Below are positions 30,975 through 42,499 of a stretch of DNA of 64,000 nt, piece by piece. Made by a program: the position numbers and the translations under genes. The stretch lies in assembly GCF_014356525.2 (NCBI RefSeq), contig NC_052516.1, positions 24,816,070-24,880,069 on the forward strand, read 5' to 3'. Origin of the DNA: Nilaparvata lugens (lineage: Eukaryota > Arthropoda > Insecta > Hemiptera > Delphacidae). The notes below the pieces were generated by a model. The model had not been told where the DNA came from. It did not search any database and saw only the letters and a list, made by a program, of their open reading frames with translations. Numbering within the stretch: position 1 is the first letter of the stretch; each line of letters begins with the position of its first letter.

Positions 30975-31359
30975 TATAGTGAGGTCCACGTTATAATGGT
31001 AGTGGAGAAAGATAGGAGATCAACGTTGCCGATCCTCTGTCTTGTCAATGCCCTCCATAGACGGTAGCTGATACAGGTTTATTGATGTAATATTAACTGT
31101 TCATTCTCGTTCAAAATAATCAATTATAATTTATCTAAAAAGAAATTATATTTTTCAATAATTTCATGATGAATTTCCATAATTGAGATTAATTATTTTG
31201 TCAACTAATCATTATTCTAGATTGTTGGAAGAGCAGAGTGATCTGGCAACAGAGCAGAGCGAGAAAGAAATAGCGCTATCCGCTTTGTTGAATGATAGAC
31301 AAGGATAGCAATACCATTGCTAATCAAACACTGCCATTATAACGTGGAACTCACTATAG
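30975..31359. mobile_element. MITE, GTGAGGTCCACGTTATAATG family, copy 2
   Basis: Ends TATAGTGAGGTCCACGTTAT and ATAACGTGGAACTCACTATA, with interior GACGGTAGCTGATACAGG and GATAGACAAGGATAGCAATA. ~385 bp; the best-preserved copy. Confidence 0.85.
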
Positions 31360-31570
31360 CAGGTGAATATCAAAAACTTGATTAACTGAAAACTTGACCT
31401 ACTAAAATCTTGAAGAATCGAAATAGGTCTATAAACATCCTCAGTAAATTGAGAATCTATTTTCAAAATTTCGAATTAATCAGTTCAGTAGTTCAGACGT
31501 GATGATGTGTCATTTTCGAATTTCCTATTATGTACGTGCATACGTCAATTCTTTTCTTAATACATGATAA
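31360..31570 (-). mobile_element. Short Helitron-like element (reverse), degenerate 3' end
   Basis: Contains ATAAACATCCTCAGTAAATT and CAGTAGTTCAGACGTGATGA, the mirror of the family interior. It abuts the MITE at 30975-31359 directly. Confidence 0.5.
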
Positions 31571-31934
31571 TGATCAAAATATTATCATGTACATATGTGC
31601 AAGCTCCATCTCAATGTGACCATCATAGTATATGATCTCATTATATTAACCCGTCTATTAGATTAGAGTGGCTTCGCGTCTCATTATGGTTAGCCTGAAA
31701 TTATCGATAATCATTAAGGAAATCTGCCATTAAAATTAACACACCCTTCCAGATTAGAATCGATAAAAGCTACAGCTTTGGGCAATACGGTATGGAGAAT
31801 TTGGGATAGCTGTTACTCATTTTTGAACGAAACTAAAAATGATTCATTCAAGTATTACCTTGGATATTGTCATTCTGATAACAGCCTGTTTTGGAATATT
31901 CCACCAATTCAATGCATGCATATCCTTTCATATT

Positions 31935-32663
31935 AGGCGAGCAATTTCTGTAAAATATATTTTATATATCTGGTTATTTATGTCTAAAACAGATCTCGAA
32001 AATGGCTCTAACGATTTTCACGAAATTTGGAACATAGTAGGTTTATGATATAAACATTCGATTGCACTGGGTCTCATCCCTAGGAGAACTCGCTGGAGGA
32101 CATGAAAATGATAATAATAGTCCATCCTTGAGAAGCACACATGATTATTTCCTCGTCAGTCGTTAACAGGAGATGCGAGTGCCTGTGTGGAAGAGAGACA
32201 CAATTATGTTCAGCTGTTAAACTATTTGCAATCAATCAGCTCATCTCACAAGAAAAAAATATCTAGAAATTTTAATCGACTTGATCAAAATAATCTGATT
32301 TGTTGACATGACTCATAATACATCATTCAAAATTAGAGTAAATCATAATTTTCAAAGTAATTCATTATTTTACAGTTTTAAGTGATTAGTGAGTATTATT
32401 CTGTTATTCAATTTGGTTCGTGAACAATCTAAATTGGAAATTTTTTGTTTCCGAATGTTTGGACTGAAAATTGAACCTGAATTCAAGTTTATGGAAACAT
32501 AACCTACTTTTTTGGTTATTTTCAGTGTATAAATCAAAATTCGGGGAAGAAAGTGTTTTGGGCTGTGCCTGTTGGTCCTTTCCAATCATTTTAAAGAATT
32601 GAGTTCTGTTTATCAATAAATAAATAACGAGCGAAGCTCGGTGCCCTGATATTTATACTAGAA
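31935..32663 (+). repeat. ~720-bp repeat family, copy 1
   Basis: Starts GGCGAGCAATTTCTGTAAAA, ends AATAAATAAATAACGAGCGA AGCTCGGTGCCC. No protein coding. Its near full-length partner is inverted at 39340-40060. The GAGCGAAGCTC hairpin near the end recalls Helitron/HINE termini. Confidence 0.85.
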
Positions 32664-32861
32664 AAATCATTTGCACCGGAGAACGAGTAATAAAAAATGA
32701 CTATGAAAAAATGACACGTTTTGGAATCCACCTCCTCACACTAAAAACCTAATAATTAAAAATCAGAACGAAAATCACCATGGTTCCCTCCACGGCAAAT
32801 ACGGTAAGGTTATCTCTAGCACGGTACTCTGTCATTAACTTCCCACAAAAATCTGGTGTGG

Positions 32862-33512
32862 CGCACTCACACAACTTTCCTTGCCGTTATGAAAATTGAT
32901 CACCTGACGCTAGTGTTCCCGCGCATCTCAAGTCCACTATTCAAAGATTTGAGCCAGCTGGTGACAGTGCAATAACGTTGGAGACACATATGAGGTCTGC
33001 TATCTCTTCATAGTGAATGATTTAATAGAATCAACAATAATTTGCAATTGAATAATCACATTTTCTCGAATTTGAAGCTTATTTTCAATTTCAGGTGAAA
33101 ATGTTACTGAGCATTAATTGTAGAGATTTTCATGCTCAATCTAATCCACTTGATTTTTTTTGTTTCAATTGTATCTGAAGCCTAATAATTGGGAATCTAT
33201 CTGCAGTGATGGGGCGGAGCTCCTGAAATTTTTACAAATATGGGACTTGTGGCAGTTGATAGAGCTTATCGATGACTATTTTGAGTATGAATTTGATCGA
33301 AATCGTTGGAGCCGTTTCCGAGAAAATCACGAAAAACCTGTTTTTGACAACATTTTTGCCATTTTAGCCGCCATCTTCAATTGCATTTGATCTAAATTGT
33401 TCGTGTCGGATCCTTATAGTGAAAGGACCTTAAGTTCCAAATTTCAAGTCATTCCGTTAATTGGGAGATGAGATATCGTGTACACAGACGCACATACACT
33501 CATACATACACA

Positions 33513-33554
<42 letters not shown>

Positions 33555-33690
33555 GACCAATACCCAAAAACCAGTTTTTTGGACTCAAGGGACCTTGAAA
33601 CGTATAGAAATTTAGAAATTGGGGTACCTTAATTTTTTCGGAAAGCAATACTTTCCATACCTATGGTAATAGGACAAGGAAAGTAAAAAC
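32862..33690 (+). repeat. ~830-bp repeat with internal CA tract, copy 1
   Basis: From ACAACTTTCCTTGCCGTTAT to a terminal hairpin-like TACTTTCC ... GGAAAGTA. Contains AAATCGTTGGAGCCGTTTCC and a CA tract (33513-33551). The second copy is at 47642-48450 and a fragment is at 1-78. Confidence 0.85.
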
Positions 33691-34519
33691 AGATGCCATT
33701 CTGTTTTAACAAATACAGACGACATTTTTTTCCAACAAAAACAGACGCTTTTTTGTTTTAACAATAACGAACATTTTTCAGATCATTTTTATAGTATATC
33801 AATGATATACGGGTACAATCTGCTTTGAATACTAATCTAAAGATGCAAATAATATAATTTAAGATAAAATGACACGATAAACTGGATAGAAATAGAGTCT
33901 CCATGAAGATATGGACGGATCGCAGTTTGATGGGAAGAGAAACTTTGTAGGTGCATGATTTTCTCCTCGGAAAATATGTCATTGGAAAAGTTGTGTATGA
34001 GTTTTTTGAAGGAGTTTTCTATCTGGAAAAGTTTTACAACTTTGTTGGTGATCATAATTTTGATATTCTCAAGAGATTCTCGCCTTATAACTATATCCTA
34101 TATGCTATAATATCTATATAAATATGTGTCTGTTCGTGAGTCATATGTTTAAAAATGCTCTATATATGTATATGCTGAGCGTTTGGAGAAGTGTAGTTGA
34201 ATTTTATGTATTACATAATAATATATATTATAATATGCAGAGCAAGAGTGTGATATTCTAGAATAATGTTGCTTGGAATTACTATGAATATAGATGGCTA
34301 AAGTTGTGATGATGTTTTAAGTTTATTGAAGAGCTTATCAAGTTTGAAACGATTCTCAGCAGTTATCGACCTGTTGTGATACACAGAGAAATAGAATCTT
34401 TTTCACTCTATTGATGATAGTATCATAATTCCTATAAGTTATTGATGTTGGAAAACTAAATTTTAAAGAATATTTATATTTCTTCTCCATATTATCAACA
34501 AATATTGTATGGTGAGTGC
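33691..34519. other. No gene seen
   Basis: Begins with three AACA.AAAACAGACG-like direct units (33687-33775). 34110-34170 looks like a Helitron 5' start (CTATATAAATATGTGTCTGT). Confidence 0.35.
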
Positions 34520-35380
34520 ATAATGGCCCATATATGAATAAAACCAGAGCAAATGCTCATGAGCAAAAGGTAGAAGCAAAAGCACTTGCTCATTTTTATA
34601 TGAATAAGCTTTACCTTATACTCTTACCTTATGCTCCTGAACTCTGGAGCAAATGCTCACGTATTTTAAAGATTTTTCATCAGCTGATTCGCTTTTGTAG
34701 CCTTACTTTGTTTTTATAGCTCACGGAAGCGCTAAATATGCAAGTAGGGTGCACCGCTTGTGTTTGCGTCGCCTGCTCTGTTTTCTATTTATGAATAGAG
34801 TTTTAGATTAGTTGAGTTTGAAATTTTGGAATAATGGCGTGAAAAAATTTCATTTCTATAATAATCTTCAGCATATTCTTATAATATCAATAGCCTTCTT
34901 ATAATCGTCTACACTCTCATCTTTTTTAATGCCTATTTCCTATTTTGTGACAATGGCTATCTTTATAACAGGTATCTTTTGTATTAATCCTTTTGTAGGG
35001 TCAATGGTGATATATATTATCATGGTTGAATCTAAAAAGAGTTTTATAGTTCTCAACTATTGGTTGTGATCGTATCTGGTATAGTTTTCTCTTCCTCATA
35101 CGAATTAGTTGAGCCATTTCACTATGAGCAAAAGGTGATAAGCTGCTCTAGACTCTAGACTCACCTTTTTTGAAGCATTTGCTTCAAAAGTTGAGCAAAT
35201 GCTCTAGTTTATTCATACAATTTTGAGCAAAAGCTTTTACTTCTGAGCAAATGCTCAAACTATTTTTTTGATGAGCATGAGCAAAAGGTTTTGCTCACGT
35301 TTATTCATAGAAAATGAAGCAAATGCTCCTTATTTTAGAAGTATAATCAAACGCTCAACTTTATTCATATGAGTCATTAT
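34520..35380. mobile_element. TIR element with many subterminal GAGCAAATGCTC motifs (~860 bp)
   Basis: Ends ATAATGGCCCATATATGAAT and ATTCATATGAGTCATTAT. Both subterminal regions are packed with GAGCAAATGCTC, GAGCAAAAGG and GAAGCATTTGCTTC; I count about ten. The middle ~350 bp is plain AT-rich. Confidence 0.75.
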
Positions 35381-35974
35381 CTTCTATCATTTGTATTGAA
35401 TTGATGATGATTCTCTTTAAAGAAATTCTCCACATTCCTTCTTCACAGGGAAAAACAGATAATATAAGTTTTGCTACTTGATTCTTCACTTCATTTTTGA
35501 ATAAACAGGGTTTATTTCAAAAAGGGTTTATTTGAGTTATTTCAAAAAATGTTGAAGCCAAAAATACACCCAACTTTCCACTAAGCACAGCTGACCCAAA
35601 TAATAATAACGACCCTAATAATATACATAGTTTCAGTATCATAATATGAATAATAATGTGTACAGTAGAATCTACATTATAAAATCAGAAGAGATTATAG
35701 GAACACAATGTTGTCAGTCTTCCGTTCCACCGCCTTCTAAAGTACGCCATGAATGGTGATTCAACATTATCTTTGTATTATCTATAATTGTTGATTGATG
35801 AAGAACATTATCGATATTATGTTGAATATATTCTATGGATTATAAAAGCCTGATGATTTTTGAGGGATAATAATTAAAGTGTGTTTCGTATAACTGAAAC
35901 AAGTAATATATCAAATTGAAAATAAAATTTTGCAATATACAGTGAATTACATAGATTACTCAAAAAGTTTTTTA
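35381..35974. other. No gene seen
   Basis: AT-rich flank. A diverged GTCCACATTATAA-like trace of the MITE family lies near 35670-35880 (TAGAATCTACATTATAAAA, GTTGATTGATGAAG). Confidence 0.3.
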
Positions 35975-36650
35975 TATGAAGATTATATCATCCAAATGAT
36001 GATTTCCGTTACTTTTTACACACTCACTCAACCTAGTTCTAAATTTTGCCATTGCTCGCTCAATCATCACTATGCCACGATTTCTCGTTGAATGACTTTC
36101 TTTAGTTCTGTGGATTATTGACTGCCCAGTAACGGTAATTTTGTTTATTTACAAATCCCGAAAATGAAAATGTGCCTTGTCACTTGAAAGAATAATGGCA
36201 TCCTGATGGACATTTTCGAGAATGATCTCGCAAGCGGCTTTGCGATGTGCCCAATCATTTGCATTAAGTTGTTGCACTTATATTATCATATACGGATGGA
36301 ATTTCCGATCGGAATGAAGAATTCGTCGTACACTTCAAACAGAAATGGCTAGAGCAACAGCAAGTTTCTTTGTTGAACGTCGTGGAGACCGTGTAACAGC
36401 TATTCTTACCGCGGTAATGTTTTTAGGTGTTCTCACAGTCCGTTTTCGTCCTGTTGGTTTCGTTTTTAAAGCAGACGTCGTGTTCTTGAAATTCTTAACC
36501 CACAACAAGATCGTATTCCTACTAGGAACAGGCGCGTGTCGATTTGAATTATTGAAATGTCTGCGAAATGAACAGTGGGTTAGAATAATTGAGAAATTAT
36601 TTTCAAAATGAGCTTCAATCACAATCGCTTGATGTTCACTTGAACACGAC
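35975..36650 (-). pseudogene. Mariner-type transposase pseudogene, internally deleted
   Basis: Reading the minus strand across frames gives an N-terminal HTH part (SSEHQAIVIEAHFENN, then KPTGRKRTVRTPKNITAVRI and RRSTKKLAVALAIS), then VRRILHSDRKFHPY. Next come LNANDWAHRKAACEI, a catalytic-region piece SSDKAHFHF and, in another frame, GFVNKQNYRYWAVNNPQN. It then jumps to a C-terminal piece ERAMAKFRTRLSECVKSNGN and HHLDDIIF. Stops and frameshifts interrupt it, and the stretch between the SD.AHF region and the C-terminus is deleted. The layout matches the insect mariner/Tc1 superfamily proteins with a RTVRTPENI linker. It cannot encode an active protein. Confidence 0.8.
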
Positions 36651-37101
36651 ATACTGGCTACTGAAATGGCAACAATAGACCCCTCGATGTAAAACATCCC
36701 AGCTTTCTCAAAGACAGTGGTGCCAACAATTACTACAAAATCGTCAGATTAATATGCCGGTCTATGTCTGTATATATATATATATATATATATATTCTAT
36801 ATATCAAGCTGCATACAGTTTTCTGTGCTACAACAACGCGCATTTTGCTCTTCATCAGCTTTAATATCTGTAGCTCACTGTTTCTGTACAAAAACAGATA
36901 AAATGAGGTGATGAACCTTATAAAACGCAAAGATTGATGACTTAGAATATAATTCACAAATCCGTATATCCCTTCCATAGGTGGTCAGTGGGATGAAAAA
37001 TGAGAATGAAAATGAAGAAAAATCTCCCGATACAACAGAAACTCTTGGGAAATCTAACCTCACTAAAATCACATCTTCATCATTCGAGAATAATTGTTGA
37101 T
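36651..37101. other. No gene seen; contains a TA microsatellite
   Basis: (TA)n at 36771-36795, otherwise unique. AATAAATCAACAATTATTC lies immediately 3' of the candidate exon on the minus strand. Confidence 0.5.
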
Positions 37102-37319
37102 TTATTGTTGTAACTTCACGGGTTTCGCTGGTTCCTCCGTAGACATAGGGAGCATCCCAATGATAATGTTGCCTCCATATTGGAGGAGTATATGAACGGC
37201 CGGATCTGGTTTAAGGAGTGAAAGTTCCTTGTAAACAAGCATCATGAAGTTTGCTACCTTCTCATCAGCATTTAAGAAAGTTAGAGGCCAATTTTGGAGT
37301 CGTAAAAACGAAATGAAGG
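37102..37319 (-). CDS. Candidate terminal coding exon, product unknown
   Basis: The minus strand shows a good acceptor (AGCTTTTTACAG) followed by ~71 codons ending in TAA. The protein text is not low-complexity and looks real: NADEKVANFMMLVYKELSLL, then KPDPAVHILLQYGG, then a C-terminus STEEPAKPVKLQQ. An AATAAA overlaps the stop (CAACAATAAATC). Upstream of the acceptor the same frame is only pyrimidine-rich simple sequence, which I take as intron. The first two bases complete a codon from an earlier exon that I could not place; the best candidate is near 38666 and is weak. I do not recognise the family. It could also be a relic of a transposon gene. Confidence 0.35.
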
Positions 37320-38560
37320 CTGTAAAAAGCTGATGAAAGATCAAAAAGAAGGTGGTGGGAGAAGCAGGGGATAGTAAGAGAGAAAAAGAGGTTGTGATAG
37401 TGGATGATTTGGTTGAGGAGGAGAAAGATATGGCGGTGTAGTAGGATGAAGAGGAGGGGAACGAATAGGGGATGAAAAAAGGGTGGATGAGGAATAAGGA
37501 GGAGGAGAATGAGGAGAAGGAGGAGAAGGAGGAGAAGGAGAGGAGGAGAAGGAGGAGAAAGAGGAGAAGGAGGAGAAGGAGGAGAAGGAGGAGAAGAGGA
37601 GAAGGAGGAGAAGGAGGAGAAGGGACAGAGAGAGGAGAAAGAGGAGAAAAGCAAGAAGGAGGGAGAGAGGGATGAGAATGAGAAGGGGTGGGAACTAGAA
37701 CGAGAAGAGAAAGATGAAAAGGGGAGAAGGGGAAGAGGAGGAGAATGAAGGAGAGGATGTAGATGAGAAGGAGGAGTAGGAGGAGAAGAAGGAAAATGGG
37801 GAGGAGGTGGAGGAGGAGTAGGAGGTCAAGGAAGGGGTGAAGAAGAAAGATGATGATGGTGAGTAGGCGGAGAACAGGAAGGTTGAAGAGAAGGAGGGAA
37901 AGAGGAAGAGGAGGCGAAGGAGAAGGTGGAGGAGGAGCAAAAGAGGAAGTGGATGGAGAGGAGATAATAGAAGAGGAGGAGGATAAGAAGGAAGAGGAGA
38001 AGAAGTTGCAGAAGGAACGGAAGGGGAAGAAAGAGGAGTATTGAGAGGAGGAGAAAAACAAGAAGGAGGAAGAGAGGTTGAAAAAGAGGAGGAAGGGTAA
38101 TGAGGAGGAGAAGAGGAATGAGGAAAATAAGGAGAAAATGAGAAGAGGATGTAGATGAGAAGGAGGAGGAGAAAGAGGAGGATGGAGGGGATGAGAAGAA
38201 CAGGAAGGATGAATAGAAGGAGGGGTGAGAGGAGGAGGAGGAAAAAGAGGAACTGGAGGAAAAGGAGGAAGAGGATGGAGAGGAGATAAAAGAAGAGAAG
38301 AAGAAAGAAGAGGAGGAGGAAGAGAAAGATGAGAAGCAGGACGTGGCAGTAGAGAAGAAGGATGAGGTGGAGGAGGAGGAAGAAGAGGATGATGAGAAGG
38401 AAAAAGTGGAAGGTGATGGAGAGAAAAAGATGGAAGAAGATTAGGAGAAAGAGAATGATGACAAGCAGGAGGTGGGAGTAGAGGAGGAGGAAGAGAATGA
38501 TGATGAGTTGAGATGTTTTGGTGGTGAGGGATTAAGTGGAGGAGAAGAGGTGGAAGCATG
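37320..38560 (+). repeat. Purine-rich tract (GGA/GAA), ~1.2 kb
   Basis: AGGAGAAGGAGGAGAAGGAG-type text almost throughout. The long Ser/Pro/Leu or Glu/Arg ORFs on either strand follow from composition and are not called. Confidence 0.9.
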
Positions 38561-38699
38561 AATACGGGAAAAAGGAGGGTATGAATCAGGAATATTCATC
38601 AGGAAATTTGTGGGCAGACTGGTACAAAAAAACATTATAAGCCACATAAACCACCACGAGCAGTTGCTGTGGTGGGGGAAGAAAGGAATAGAAGATACC

Positions 38700-39045
38700 A
38701 AAAGAAAAGAGAGAGGGCTAATAAAAGTAAAAAGAGGATAATAAGGGAGAGAGTGAGGGAATGAAAAAAAAAGGGAGAAAGGATAATACGTCATGCGTGG
38801 GTGATAGAAGTTACTGAGAGGAAAGAGAGAGAGCTAATAAGAGTAATATAGAAGAGGATAATAAGGGAGAAAGTAAGGGAATGAAAGAAAAAAGGGAAGA
38901 GGATAATAAGTCATGCGTAGGTGATAGAAGATACTGAGAGGAAACAGAGAGAGCTAATAAGAGTAATAGAAGAGGATAATAAGGGAGAAAGTAAGGGGAT
39001 GAAGAAAAAAGGGAAAGAGGATAATAAGCCATACATGTGTAGGAT
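38700..39045 (+). repeat. Three-unit tandem repeat, period ~119 bp
   Basis: Units begin near 38702, 38821 and 38940 with GAAAGAGAGAGAGCTAATAA. Each contains GAGGATAATAAGGGAGA and CATGCGTAGGTGATAGAAG (the third degrades). Confidence 0.9.
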
Positions 39046-39339
39046 CGTTTAATCTTATGACGTGAACCCCGAGATAGGCTGCAGCTCAAATGTAGCTGAG
39101 TTCTTTCCGCCAGCATTTCTTATCAGATGAGTGGTGTATGTATCTTGACGAAGCCTTCCCAGTAAGTGAGAGCTTATTACTTTCTAGAGAATCTAGAGAG
39201 AAAGGACTTACTCCTAAAATCTAGAATCTTTACTTCCTTTCAATGAATCTTGCTACTATGTTTCAAGGCTAAGATGACACAAAATAAGAACAGTACAAAA
39301 CAAATATGAACAAAATAGGCTATCCATAATCCTGAATTA

Positions 39340-40060
39340 TAGTATGATTATTCTGTTCATTTATTGATAAACAGAACAAAATTCTTCAAAATGTATGGGG
39401 AAGGACTAACAGGCACAGCCAAAAACTGTTTCTTCCCCGAATTTTGAATTATACATTATAAATGGTCCAAAAAGTAGGTTTTATTTCATATAAACTTGAA
39501 TTCAGGTCCAATTTTCAGTTAAAATATTTTAAAACAGAAAAGTTTCAATTTATTCAAAAAAGATTGTTCACAAACTAAATTGAATACTAAAATAACACTC
39601 ACTACTCACTTAAAACTGTAAAATAGTGACTTTGAAAATTATGATATACTCTAAAGATATACCATGGCATGTGTCAATAAATCAGATTATTTTGATCAAG
39701 TCGATTAAAATTTCTAGATATTTTTTCTCATAAGATAAGTTGATTGATTGCAAATAGTTTAACAGATGAACATAATTCTGTCTCTCTTCCACGCAGGCAC
39801 TCGCATCTTCTGTTACCGACAGACGACGAAATTATCATGTGTTTTTCCAAGGATGAATAATTATTATCCTTTTCATGTCCTTCAGCGAGTTTTCCCAGGG
39901 ATAAGAACTAGTGTAATCGAATGTTTATATCATTAACCTACTATGTTCCAAATTTCGTGAAAATCGTTAGAGCCATTTTCGAGATCTTTTGGACATAAAT
40001 AACCATATGAATAACGATTATAACTAGCCAATTATAAGTAGAAATTGCTCGCTTAATATA
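39340..40060 (-). repeat. ~720-bp repeat family, copy 2 (inverted)
   Basis: Reverse complement of 31935-32663 along its length, from TTTATTGATAAACAGAAC to AGAAATTGCTCGCTTA. It lacks the terminal AGCTCGGTGCCC. Confidence 0.85.
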
Positions 40061-41006
40061 ATAGAATTCAGCTCAAAGTTTGATAATTAATTTTCGAGTT
40101 CACAAATTCTCTTGTGATGATGTGTTCCAAAGCTCATTTTTGTGTTTGAAGCTTGTTTTGTGTTATCTAGATGTATGACTTTGAGCTCTGGATTGCAAAA
40201 CACCTCACTTTTTATGTAAGAAGGAGTTTGTGGAATTATGTTGATGATTTTCTCTCCCTAACTTCCAACTGTTTACTTTGACTGCCCATCATTGTCTGAA
40301 TTCTTCGAAATAATTTAGCTGAAAGTCTAGTAATCGATTTTTGAGTTCACAAATACCTAACCTTCCCGCTTCTGTTTCTATCCAACCAACCATGAGATGG
40401 CACCAAATGACCAAAACTCGACCACATTCCACTGCAACCAATAGGCTACATACCACTAGCCTACCATACATACTCACTTACCAAATGGTATGTATATAAA
40501 TGTACACCAACAGTCCACCAACAAATCTCATTGGACAAATTCATTCATTCCTTGATGCTGGCTGCTTGGTGGTCTAATACCCCCACTACGCCATCCTTTT
40601 CTACCCTCCAGCCCCCTCTATCACCTTCTCTTCGTCTACAATCCCTCCCCTTACAATCCACACGAAACCGACTACTGTACCAGAATTGAACTTTGTAGGT
40701 TTCCAGGAAAACTAAGTTGTAGGGTTCGGTTTTCCAACTTTGTTCCAGAGATTCGAGAATGCGGTCCTGTATATTCCGGAGGTTTGGCTTCGGGGCACCT
40801 CTTTATCTCTCCCCTCTTCATCTATCTCCTCTTTATCTGTCCCCCTCTTCATCATCATCCACTCTATCTCTCACCTCTTTATCTCTCTCCACTTTCCTCT
40901 CTTAATCTTTCTCTCTCCCCTCTTCATCTGTCTTCTCTTCATTTCTCTCCTCTTTATCTCTCCCCTCCCTATCACTCTCTACTTTCCTCTCTCTCTCTCT
41001 CTCTCT
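40061..41006. other. No gene called; pyrimidine-rich in the second half
   Basis: 40725-40800 is GC-richer with an acceptor-like TTTGTTCCAG followed by short open frames, too weak to call an exon. 40800-41005 is CTCTTTATCTCTCCCCTC simple sequence. Confidence 0.35.
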
Positions 41007-41062
41007 TGTCCGGTCGTGTGTTAATGGGAAGGATATTTTATATCCTTCTAAGAGAATCGACA
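41007..41062 (+). repeat. Dispersed repeat with GAAGGATATTTTATATCCTT hairpin
   Basis: GGTCGTGTGTTAATGGGAAG then GATATTTTATATCC recurs in reverse complement at ~62990-63040. Confidence 0.7.
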
Positions 41063-41358
41063 TTATTTGTTGAAACACTGCCGATTTATGAAGTTACATC
41101 ACGCTATAGAATTCATAAGGACGGCAAATAATCGTACGTCTGCAAATAGATGTGTATAGTATGTAACTGGCAGCGATCATAAATCAGGTCCGATTGGAGC
41201 AGAACAGTAGAATACAGTAATACCGCCTCAAAATACTCGATCCGATATGATTGGTCCTCTAGCTTAACTCCGCCTTTCACTAGCCACGCCTTCAGCCAAT
41301 CAGCATTGAGCTGTGTTTGACGAGTTAGTTCCAACGTTCCCTGGTAGATGGTATTCCC

Positions 41359-41517
41359 ATAGCCACCTCTAATACAAGGCCCCGGTATTGCAACGTCGCA
41401 GTGTAGGCCTAGAATGTATTACATGATTGGTGAAAAAGATTTTTAAAAATACCAGCTGATCTTTTTTCACCAATCATGTATTGGATTCTAGGCCTACGCT
41501 TGTATTAGAGGTGGCTA
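41359..41517. mobile_element. Foldback MITE, ATAGCCACCTCTAATACAAG ends
   Basis: Arms ATAGCCACCTCTAATACAAG / TTGTATTAGAGGTGGCTAT and ACATGATTGGTGAAAAAGAT / TCTTTTTTCACCAATCATGT. The left arm has a ~20-bp insertion. Confidence 0.8.
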
Positions 41518-41823
41518 TTCGTATTGCTCGTCAACTATTTGTCATTTGTGCTTGGATTGTTTTAACTTGAAATGATATATCTACCTGACTATGTACCCTA
41601 ATAATAATAAGTTTCATAGCTATTTGACCGTTCACTCAAGCTTTCACACTTTCCCACATACTCTGCCTCAAATAATAGTTCACTTTCCTTAGTAATTATA
41701 TTTTTTCTCTCTCTATATCTCATATTGGTCCTCTTTCAAACCTATTCCTCTCTTCTGCTAAGAAACTTGTGGCACTTCAATGAAACTACTGCATCAGCTC
41801 TTCTTTCATCTCTCATTCACCAA

Positions 41824-42387
41824 ATAGTGAAGTCCACGTTATAATTCATCAGTCATATCTCGAATACGTATTCTCTGAGTGTTAATCTTTGGTGAAAACA
41901 GAAATTTTAAATTTAACCTCACTTTGGACTATTTATGTGCCAATATCAAGGAATTGAAGAAGTTTTGGGCAAATTGCCTGTTTCTCTTTCCGAATGTCGT
42001 GTTTGTGACTGTTCTAATAAATAAATAAATAATGAGAGTGGAGAAAGATAGGATAAAAACGTTGCCGATGTCTCATCAATGCCTTCTATAGACGGTAGCT
42101 GATACAGGTTTATTAATGTAATATTAACTGTTAATTCTCGTTCAAAATAATCAAATTACATTTTATTAAGCAAGAAATTATATTTTTCAATAATAATTTC
42201 ATATCAAATCTCCATAATTAAGATGGAATTTTTGGTAAATTAATTATTAATTTTACATCGCTAAAGACAACGAAAGGCAACAGAACAAAGCGAGAAACAG
42301 ATAGCGCTATCCGCTTTGTTGAATGATAGACAAGGATAGCAATACAATTGCTAATCAAACACTGCCATTATAAAGTGGACTTCACTA
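41824..42387. mobile_element. MITE, GTGAGGTCCACGTTATAATG family, copy 3, interrupted
   Basis: Ends ATAGTGAAGTCCACGTTATA and TATAAAGTGGACTTCACTA. The left end is split after GTTATAAT by a ~190-bp retroelement tail (41846-42035), then resumes AGAGTGGAGAAAGATAGG. Confidence 0.8.
41846..42035 (+). mobile_element. Short retroelement (SINE/LINE 3') inserted in the MITE
   Basis: AAGAAGTTTTGGGCAAATTG, CCTGTTTCTCTTTCCGA and an AATAAATAAATAAATAATG tail. ATAAT on both sides is a likely target duplication. Relatives at 60820-60930 and 61235-61345. Confidence 0.7.
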
Positions 42388-42499
42388 AATCTATTTCAAT
42401 GTGAGACCCACTCAATTATTGTCTCATCTAACAATCATTACCCATGGTCCATAGGGCATATCAGGCAGCATATTGAAGTTTACATGAATGAAGAAATCT

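Noticed and set aside
33160..33390. 76-codon ORF in the ~830-bp repeat
   Set aside because: Lies wholly in a dispersed repeat and is not kept open in the second copy at 48 kb.
37320..38559. 485-codon ORF (minus) through the purine-rich tract
   Set aside because: Low-complexity Ser/Pro/Leu text from GGA/GAA repeats; only the last ~71 codons look like protein and are listed separately.
41007..41131. Exon-like frame after TTTGTTCCAG near 40.75-41.1 kb
   Set aside because: Two frames are equally plausible for a few codons, then both run into CT-rich simple sequence and a dispersed repeat.
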